A stretch of 6,647 bases of DNA from Verrucomicrobiaceae bacterium UBA7681 (GTDB taxonomy: Bacteria > Verrucomicrobiota > Verrucomicrobiia > Verrucomicrobiales > Verrucomicrobiaceae): NCBI GenBank assembly GCA_002482965.1, contig DLGZ01000007.1, forward strand, positions 9,743 to 16,389. Direction: 5' to 3'. A program made the translations under genes and the position numbers. Below, one piece after another: positions 1-5,700 of this stretch. Each line of letters begins with the position of its first letter. Positions within the stretch are counted from its first letter, which is position 1. The notes beneath the pieces were generated by a model. It saw only the letters and a list, made by a program, of their open reading frames with translations. It was not told where the DNA came from and did not search any database.

Positions 1-95
1 TTCGAGCGTCTCCTGGCGGGCGTAGACTCAAGGGCTGGGGTGTAATCAGGCGGGCGTTGTGTTCGGAAGGCATGGGATATGCGCCTGCCGTCCGG

Positions 96-295
96 CCTGC
101 GAAAGCGGTAGCTGCGGTCGTTCCTCCCTTCGCGACCGCAGTCCATATCGGAGGCGTGCGCTGGCGGAGCTATTTGGAACCGGAGCGTAGCGGAGATAGA
201 CAGCCGCAGGCTGCCCGAAGGTGAGCGTAGCGAATCAAAGCGGTCGCGCAGATGCAAGGCGCAAGCCTGCATCGGAGCTACCGCTTTTCGTGAGG
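96..295. repeat. Candidate palindromic intergenic repeat (MITE-like) with terminal inverted repeats
   Basis: The arms AAAGCGGTAGCT (102-113) and AGCTACCGCTTT (276-287) are perfect 12-base inverted repeats. The match extends outward imperfectly, with CCT.CGA on the left mirrored by TCG..AGG on the right, so the bounded unit is about 200 bp. Inside are a perfect 9-base inverted repeat, CTGCGGTCG (112-120) with CGACCGCAG (133-141); a small hairpin, CAGCC-GCA-GGCTG (201-213); a 10-base direct repeat, GAGCGTAGCG (183-192 and 223-232); and a long imperfect hairpin at 237-287. No transposase is present, and I see no clear target-site duplication. The structure is seen directly. That it is a dispersed repeat or a miniature mobile element is inferred from this architecture and its intergenic position; a structured RNA is the alternative. 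Confidence 0.45.
237..287. repeat. Long hairpin with a GCAA tetraloop
   Basis: The outer stem is AAAGCGGT (237-244) with ACCGCTTT (280-287). The inner stem is GATGCAAGGC (251-260) with GCCTGCATC (265-273), leaving one bulged A and closing on the loop GCAA (261-264), a GNRA-type tetraloop. The bases between the two stems can also pair in part (246-278, 247-277, 249-275). The outer left arm AAAGCGGT also occurs at 102-109, so the right arm could instead pair with the far left end, giving two mutually exclusive folds. There is no T-tract after it, so it is not an obvious intrinsic terminator. Confidence 0.5.
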
Positions 296-339
296 TGAGG
301 GATGCTCTCCCGCCTCAGCCACGTCTGCGTCAGAACAGC

Positions 340-369
340 AAAAAGGCCAAGGCGTTGTACCTTGACCTT
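340..369 (-). terminator. Rho-independent terminator of typA
   Basis: Read on the minus strand, AAGGTCAAGG pairs with CCTTGGCCTT across a 7-base loop (TACAACG). This gives a 10-bp stem in which every position pairs, with a single G-T wobble. The 3' arm runs straight into a run of five T (plus-strand A at 340-344), two of which belong to the stem. The hairpin begins 44 bases after the typA stop codon. This is the classic form and position of an intrinsic terminator. The plus-strand side lacks an equally good T-run, so it looks mainly one-directional. Confidence 0.85.
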
Positions 370-413
370 CTTGATGATTTTTGACTCTTTGACCGCTCTC
401 TGCGGCATCGGCT

Positions 414-2255
414 TTACGCCGCGCCTTCGAGCTGCGCTTCGCTCTTCTTCTTCTCGCGCTGGCGCTGGCTGGAATCCAGGGTGCGCTTGCGGAGGCGGAT
501 GCTCTTGGGGGTGCACTCGGCGAGTTCATCGGGGGCGATGTACTCGATGGCGCGCTCAAGGCTGAAGCGAACTGGGGGTGAAAGGGCGATGGCTTTGGTG
601 CCGCCGGCTTCACGGAAGTTCGTGAGGTTCTTGCTGCGCGTCGGGTTCACGGGCAGATCGTCGGCGCGTGGGTTTTCGCCGATGAGCATGCCGTCATAGA
701 CGAGCTCTCCGGGGCCGATGAAGAGCTTGCCGCGGATCTGGATGGTATCCAGGGCGTAGCTGGTGGCTTCACCGCCTTCGGTGCTGACGAGAGTGCCGGT
801 GGAGCGGGTCTGCATCGGTCCGGCATGGGGGGCGTATTCCTTGAAGAGATGGCTGTGAATGCCGTGACCGCTGGAAAGGTTCATCAATTCGAACTCAAAG
901 CCGATGAGGCCACGGGTCGGAACCAAGGCCTGCAGGGTGGTGCGTCCGGCGTGGGCGCTCATGTCCTCCAGCTTGCCTTTGCGCTCGTTGATGCACTTCA
1001 TGATCGGGCCGAGGTATTCATCCGGCACGTCGAGGAAGAGGGTTTCAAACGGCTCACACAGCACATCGTCGATGCGCTTCATGATCACCATCGGGCGTGA
1101 GACGAGCACTTCGAAGCCTTCACGGCGCATCTGTTCGACGAGCACGGCGATCTGCATCGCACCACGGGCGCTGACATCAAAGATGCCGGCGGTGTCAGTG
1201 TCCTTGACGCTGATCGTCACATTCATCTTCTGCTCGCGGTCCAGGCGGTCGCGGATTTTGCGGGAGGTCACGTGGTCGCCTTCGCGTCCGGCCAGAGGGC
1301 CGTCATTCACAGCGAACTGCATGACGATGGTTGGAGGATCGATGGCCACGAAGGGCAGGGAAGGGGCGTCTGCGGCACCTGCCACGGTCTGGCCGATGTC
1401 CACGTCTTCAAAGCCGCTGATGCCGACGATGTCACCGGCGATACCTTCCACGGAGTCCGAAGTGGTCAGCGTGGTGTATTGGAACACCTTGGTGACTTTC
1501 ACCGGCTTGGCTTTCTCTTCTGGCGTCTTGCCGAGGAGGAAAACGCGGTCGCCCAGTTTCACGCTGCCACGGGTGACTTTGCCGATGGCCACACGGCCGA
1601 CGAAGTTGTCCCAGTCGATGTTGGAGACGAGCATTTCAAAGCTGCCTTCGACTTCGGCTTTCGGGGCCGGGATGTGCTCCACGATTTTGCCGAGGAGGAA
1701 GGTCATGTCATGCTGCTCGCCGGTCGGGGAATCCGTCACCCAGCCTGCACGGGCGCTGCCATAAAGGAAGGCGGCATTGAACTGCTCTTCGGTGGCGTTG
1801 AGTTCGAGGAACAATTCGAGAACCTTGTCATGCACCTTCTGCGGTTCGATGTTCGGGCGGTCCATCTTGTTGATGAGCACGATGGGCTTGATGCCCTGCT
1901 CCAGCGCCTTCTTCAACACGAAACGCGTCTGCGCCTGAGGGCCGTCATAGGCGTCCACCACGAGCATGACGCCGTCCACCATCTTCATCACGCGCTCCAC
2001 TTCGCCGCCGAAGTCGGCATGGCCGGGAGTATCGACGATGTTGATGATGTGGTCGTTCCAGTGAACGGAAGTGTTCTTGGCCTTGATGGTGATGCCCTTT
2101 TCCTTTTCAAGGTCCATGGAGTCCATCGCACGTTCAGCGATGGCCTGGTTTTCGCGGAAGTTGCCACTGGAGCGCAGAAGGCCGTCAACGAGCGTGGTTT
2201 TGCCGTGATCGACGTGGGCAATGATGGCGATGTTGCGAATTTTATCAGGGGTCAT
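414..2255 (-). CDS. typA: Ribosome-associated translational GTPase TypA/BipA
   Basis: This is a complete 613-residue protein, the usual length for the family, ending in TAA at 414-416. BipA/TypA is a cytoplasmic EF-G/LepA-related GTPase that binds the 70S ribosome and is linked to ribosome assembly and to stress and cold adaptation. The motifs are visible: G1 AHVDHGKTT (13-21), switch I EKGITI (52-57), G3 DTPGHADF (75-82), G4 NKMD (129-132) and G5 GSAR (166-169). They are followed by a beta-barrel domain II (about 203-299), domain III (about 304-385), an EF-G-like domain V (about 398-478) and the BipA-specific C-terminal domain (about 479-590, with IRGKLFIGPGELVYDG and SIRLRKR). The tail after 590 is charged, with Lys, Glu and Gln. 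The start is MTPDKIRNIAIIAHVDHG, where homology begins. The same frame stays open a further 52 codons to an ATG at 2411, but that leader is low in conservation signal (Pro/Ser/Ala-rich). There is no clear Shine-Dalgarno sequence before the chosen ATG; the bases there are pyrimidine-rich. The gene appears monocistronic, with its own terminator. Confidence 0.97.
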   Translation of the reverse strand: MTPDKIRNIAIIAHVDHGKTTLVDGLLRSSGNFRENQAIAERAMDSMDLEKEKGITIKAKNTSVHWNDHIINIVDTPGHADFGGEVERVMKMVDGVMLVVDAYDGPQAQTRFVLKKALEQGIKPIVLINKMDRPNIEPQKVHDKVLELFLELNATEEQFNAAFLYGSARAGWVTDSPTGEQHDMTFLLGKIVEHIPAPKAEVEGSFEMLVSNIDWDNFVGRVAIGKVTRGSVKLGDRVFLLGKTPEEKAKPVKVTKVFQYTTLTTSDSVEGIAGDIVGISGFEDVDIGQTVAGAADAPSLPFVAIDPPTIVMQFAVNDGPLAGREGDHVTSRKIRDRLDREQKMNVTISVKDTDTAGIFDVSARGAMQIAVLVEQMRREGFEVLVSRPMVIMKRIDDVLCEPFETLFLDVPDEYLGPIMKCINERKGKLEDMSAHAGRTTLQALVPTRGLIGFEFELMNLSSGHGIHSHLFKEYAPHAGPMQTRSTGTLVSTEGGEATSYALDTIQIRGKLFIGPGELVYDGMLIGENPRADDLPVNPTRSKNLTNFREAGGTKAIALSPPVRFSLERAIEYIAPDELAECTPKSIRLRKRTLDSSQRQREKKKSEAQLEGAA

Positions 2256-2559
2256 GGGGCGGTTTTGAGGGAAGGGGGGTCGCGAGAGTAGCAGCCTCTG
2301 CGCCATAGGCAACCGATTCGCTGAGCCGGTTTCGGCGCTTTTGAAAGATTGGGCGTGGGAGGGGGGCGGCATCGAAGGCGCCAAAGCCGCCTCCACAGGC
2401 CACTCAAACATGAACCTTGAGCCATGATGCAGGGGTTGTTTGTGACGATTTCGATACGGGGGTGGGCTGAATCACTGACAATCATTCCTTTATGAAACAA
2501 TAAGGTCACAGCGTAGCGGTGGCTGGTGTGAGTGAGGTTGCTTATGAGAACGGACCCCC
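2256..2559. other. Divergent intergenic region between typA and the PATR protein gene
   Basis: These 304 bases separate the start codons of two outward-facing genes, so both promoters and 5' leaders should lie here. The typA side (about 2256-2411) is an in-frame open extension of typA that I treat as untranslated leader. It includes an imperfect GC-rich hairpin, GGCGGC (2365-2370) with GCCGCC (2386-2391), with no T-tract. The most AT-rich part is about 2471-2510. I see no small gene, tRNA or obvious operator. Confidence 0.6.
2471..2510. promoter_or_regulatory. AT-rich island, possible promoter region
   Basis: This is an AT-rich stretch in otherwise GC-rich DNA, 50-90 bases upstream of the PATR gene start and about 215 bases upstream of typA. 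On the plus strand CTGACA (2475-2480) matches five of six bases of a sigma-70 -35 box, but the hexamer at a 17-base spacing (CAATAA, 2498-2503) is a poor -10. TATGAA (2491-2496) resembles a -10 but lacks a correctly spaced partner. On the minus strand TTGTCA (2475-2480 complement) could serve as a -35 toward typA, again with a weak -10. The call rests on composition and position more than on consensus. Confidence 0.25.
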
Positions 2560-2709
2560 ATGTTACCTCTTTGTTCTCAAGCGGCCGTCGTACGCCGCCT
2601 GACGGTGTCCGGCCGTCGCTGTGCGTCACTCCTGCTGCTGCCCCAATTTATCCTGCGCGGCCTGGCCCTGGCCAGCTTGGCTTTGACCTTGTCTTCCCAC
2701 GCAAGCGCC
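2560..2709 (+). other. Signal peptide of the PATR protein
   Basis: Residues 1-50 have a long n-region with several Arg (12, 13, 19, 20), a Leu stretch LLLLPQFIL (24-32), then the hydrophobic core GLALASLALTL (34-44) and a polar c-region ending HASA, with likely signal peptidase I cleavage between Ala50 and Gln51. The Arg pair is not followed by a convincing Tat consensus, so Sec export is more likely. Both Cys residues of the visible protein (5 and 21) are in this segment and neither forms a lipobox near the cleavage site, so it is not a lipoprotein. Confidence 0.8.
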
Positions 2710-5700
2710 CAGTCTGTCTGGAATTCGACCACCAGCACCTGGAACACAGCGGGGAATTGGTCTCCCATGGGCGTGCCTGTCAGCGACAGTTCGACGGTGC
2801 TCGTCTTTAATGGGGGTTCGAGCTACACCAGCACCAACAACATTGGCAACTTCACGCTGAATCAGCTTTCGTTCAACAACACTGCGGGAACGATCACCCT
2901 GGCGGGTTCGCCAACGACCAACGCGCTGGACTTCACCAATGCCAATGCGGACCACGCGATGTTGTCGGCCATCACACTGACGGGTGCGGGCAGCGCAACG
3001 ATCTCCGCAGCGGTCATCTGGGATGGTGAGACGACGGTGACGAATTCCGGCTCCGGCACCCTGCAATTCAGCGGCACGCAAACCTACACCAATGGGACGA
3101 AGCAGACTTTCATCAACAGCGGCACCGGCACGCTCACTCTGGCTGACGGGATCACCTATGCGAATTCCGGCACCAACACCGGTCTGGTGCTGAATCTGAT
3201 CAATCATTCCGCCACGACCTTCCTCAACCTCGGCGACATGGGCGGAGTCACCAATGTGACGCTCAACATCGGTGGCACGGGCATCGTGCGCTACAGCGGC
3301 AGTTCCGCTGGCGATCTGTTTTCCGCCTCCGCCATTCTCAATGTCCTGAGCGGGGCCACCTTTGACCTCAATGGCAATGCGGAGACCATGGGCGCGATCT
3401 CAGGAGCCGGTACCATCCTTGAAACCGGGGCCGGGCTCACGCTCACCGGCACGGGCTACTACGTTTTTTCGGGCAAGCTCTCTGGTGCGGACACTCTTTC
3501 CTTCCTCAACCTGTCGAGCGCGAACCAGACGCTGGTGCTCTCCGGCTCCACGAGTGATTACGCCGGGGCCACAACGATCACCGCAGGACGCTTGATCGTG
3601 TCTGCAGACGCGCCCAACGGCGCTGCGGGCGCGCTGGGCAATGCTTCCTCCGACGTGCTGGTGGGAGGCACCTCCGGCAGCAACCTTGCCTTGTTTCTCA
3701 GTGATACAGCGGGGGTCAACATTGGGCGTAACATCCGCCTTCAGTCCGGTAATACGGGAGTCATCACCGTAGGTGGGCTCAATGCTTCCGGCACGGTCAC
3801 GTTCGGCGGCAATATCATCCTGGGCACTGACAGCGGCGTGGCCAAGGCGCTGGTGCTGACATCCGTCAGCGGCGGCACGGTCGAGTTCACGGGCAATCTG
3901 CTGCGTGCCACCGGAGCCACGGGAACCACGGACACATTGACCGTGATCGGCAGCGGCACGGTGGCACTGCGCGGCGCAAACACTTTCACGGGAGCGACCA
4001 CCGTCAGCGGCGGCACCTTGCTGCTGGATGACACAACGAATAATGGCAGCAAGCTGAGCTCCACCGCCGCGCTCACCTTGAGCGGCGGCTCTCTCAGCCT
4101 CATCGGGAACGGCAGTGCCAGTTCATCCCAGACCGTTGCCAGTCTCACGCTTGGCAACAGTTCGGCTACGCTCGGTGGCGGGGCCCTCATCACGGTGACC
4201 AGCGGCACGAATCAGAACGCCAGCTTGATCCTCAATGGGATCACACGCAATGCGGGAGCGACGGTGAATTTTAATCCCGTCAGCAACGGCTCCGGCATCG
4301 CCAGCATCACCACCACCACGGCCAACAATGCCAGCGTCAGCACGGGAAATCGTGCCATGAACATCCTGGGAGCCTATGCCACTTACAAGCTCAATGACTG
4401 GGCGGTGAAGGATGGTTCAGGAAACATCATCGCGCTGGCGGCAGGGAGCTACACCACTGCTTTCAACACCGGCCTGCATACCAGCCTGAGTGCCACGACC
4501 ACCGGCCTCTCCAGTGGTGGAGCGATCACTAACACGCTGCGGCTGACGGGCACCTCCGCCGTCACTTTCAGTGCGTCCACCGAAAGTCTGACGCTTGAAA
4601 GCGGCGGCATTCTCGTGGCCTCCACGGCGGGTGCCACCAGCATTGGAACCACGAGCAATCGTGGAAACATCGCCACCTCGACGGGGGAACTGATCGTGCA
4701 TCAGCAAAGCACTGCGGGTGCGCTCACGATCAATGCCGTCTTCGGCGGCGGCCTTGGCATCACCAAATCTGGCAATGGCACGCTGGTGCTCACAGCCACG
4801 AACACCTACACAGGAAACACCGTCATCAATGGCGGTGCCGTCTCTGTCACCGCCACCGCCAATCTTGGGGCGGCCACTGCGGGGGTGACGCTCAATGGCG
4901 GCACGCTCATTCTTGCCAGCGGTTCACTGGGCACGCTTAACACCGCCAACCGTGTCATCACCATCGGCCCGGCAGGCGGCACGTTTAATTTTTCCGTCGT
5001 GCAGTCCATGGAAGGCAGTGGCATCACGGGCACCGGCACGCTGACCCTGAATGGCCCGGGAGGAATCGCCGTCGGCACCAGTGCCAGCACTTTTTCAGGT
5101 GACATTGTCATCAACAATGGCGTCGTGAGAATGTTCAGCCAGCAGTTCAAAAGCGTGCCCACCATCACCGTGAACAACGGCGGCACCTACGAGGTCAATG
5201 ACGATGCCGCAGGCACCTTTGGCGCCAACGCGACCACCGGGCGCATCATTCTCAATGGCAATGGCTTTGGCGGCAACGGCGCTCTTCGTGTCTCGGACCA
5301 AACGACGGCCTCCGCCTTCGCGGATCCACGGACCACCATTGTCAACGAGGTCGCGCTGCAGACCACCTCGCGCATTCAGGTGGACAATGGCACCGCCACC
5401 GGCAGCCTCTCCCAGTTGACCATTTCAGGCAATGTGACGGGTGCCGGGGGCCTGGACAAAACGGGCGGTGGCATGCTCACGCTGACCTCGCGTGACAACA
5501 CCTACGGCGGCAGCACTCGGGTGGAAAATGGCACGCTGCGCATCGATCTGGGCAATGACCGGCTGCCGACAGGCACCAGCGTCACTCTCGGTACAGGCAC
5601 CACCTCAGGTGTCTTGCAGCTCAATGGTTTTTCGCAAACCATTGCAGGCCTGACGACGGCAGGCACCGGCACGGCCAATGCGGTGATCGGTGGCAGCGCC

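Larger units (their letters stand above)
1..339. other. Region without a supportable gene
   Basis: Apart from the palindromic element, nothing here can be called with confidence. One plus-strand frame is open from the window edge to a stop at 43-45 and another from the edge to a stop at 222-224. Either could in principle be the tail of a gene that begins outside the window. The second runs through the repeat element and reads as a low-complexity Arg/Ala-rich peptide, so it is probably spurious. A third frame is open from 112 to a stop at 382-384 but has no ATG start and also crosses the repeat. Minus-strand ORFs beginning around 516-613 lie in alternative frames of typA. Confidence 0.5.

Noticed and set aside
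3..224. Open frame from the left window edge, possibly the tail of a gene
   Set aside because: The start is not visible, the last part runs through the inverted-repeat element, and the peptide shows no recognisable family.
904..1764. Plus-strand open frame of 286 codons opposite typA
   Set aside because: Ser/Arg/Thr-rich shadow of typA in another frame, overlapping the other antisense frame as well.
1272..2291. Plus-strand open frame of 339 codons opposite typA
   Set aside because: It is entirely antisense to a well-conserved gene, and its His/Asp/Val-rich sequence is what the complement of typA codons gives. No ribosome site or domain is visible.
2365..2391. GC-rich hairpin in the typA leader as a terminator or riboswitch
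   Set aside because: Only six perfectly paired bases, no T-tract and no recognisable aptamer; probably a by-product of GC-rich sequence.
2566..2640. Twin-arginine (Tat) export signal in the PATR protein
   Set aside because: Arg pairs are present but the S/T-R-R-x-F-L-K context is missing; a long Sec-type signal fits better.
2626..3207. Minus-strand open frame of 193 codons opposite the PATR gene start
   Set aside because: It lies across the signal peptide and cap region of the real gene. Its Arg/Gly/Ala-rich content is the expected complement of Thr/Ala/Pro codons.
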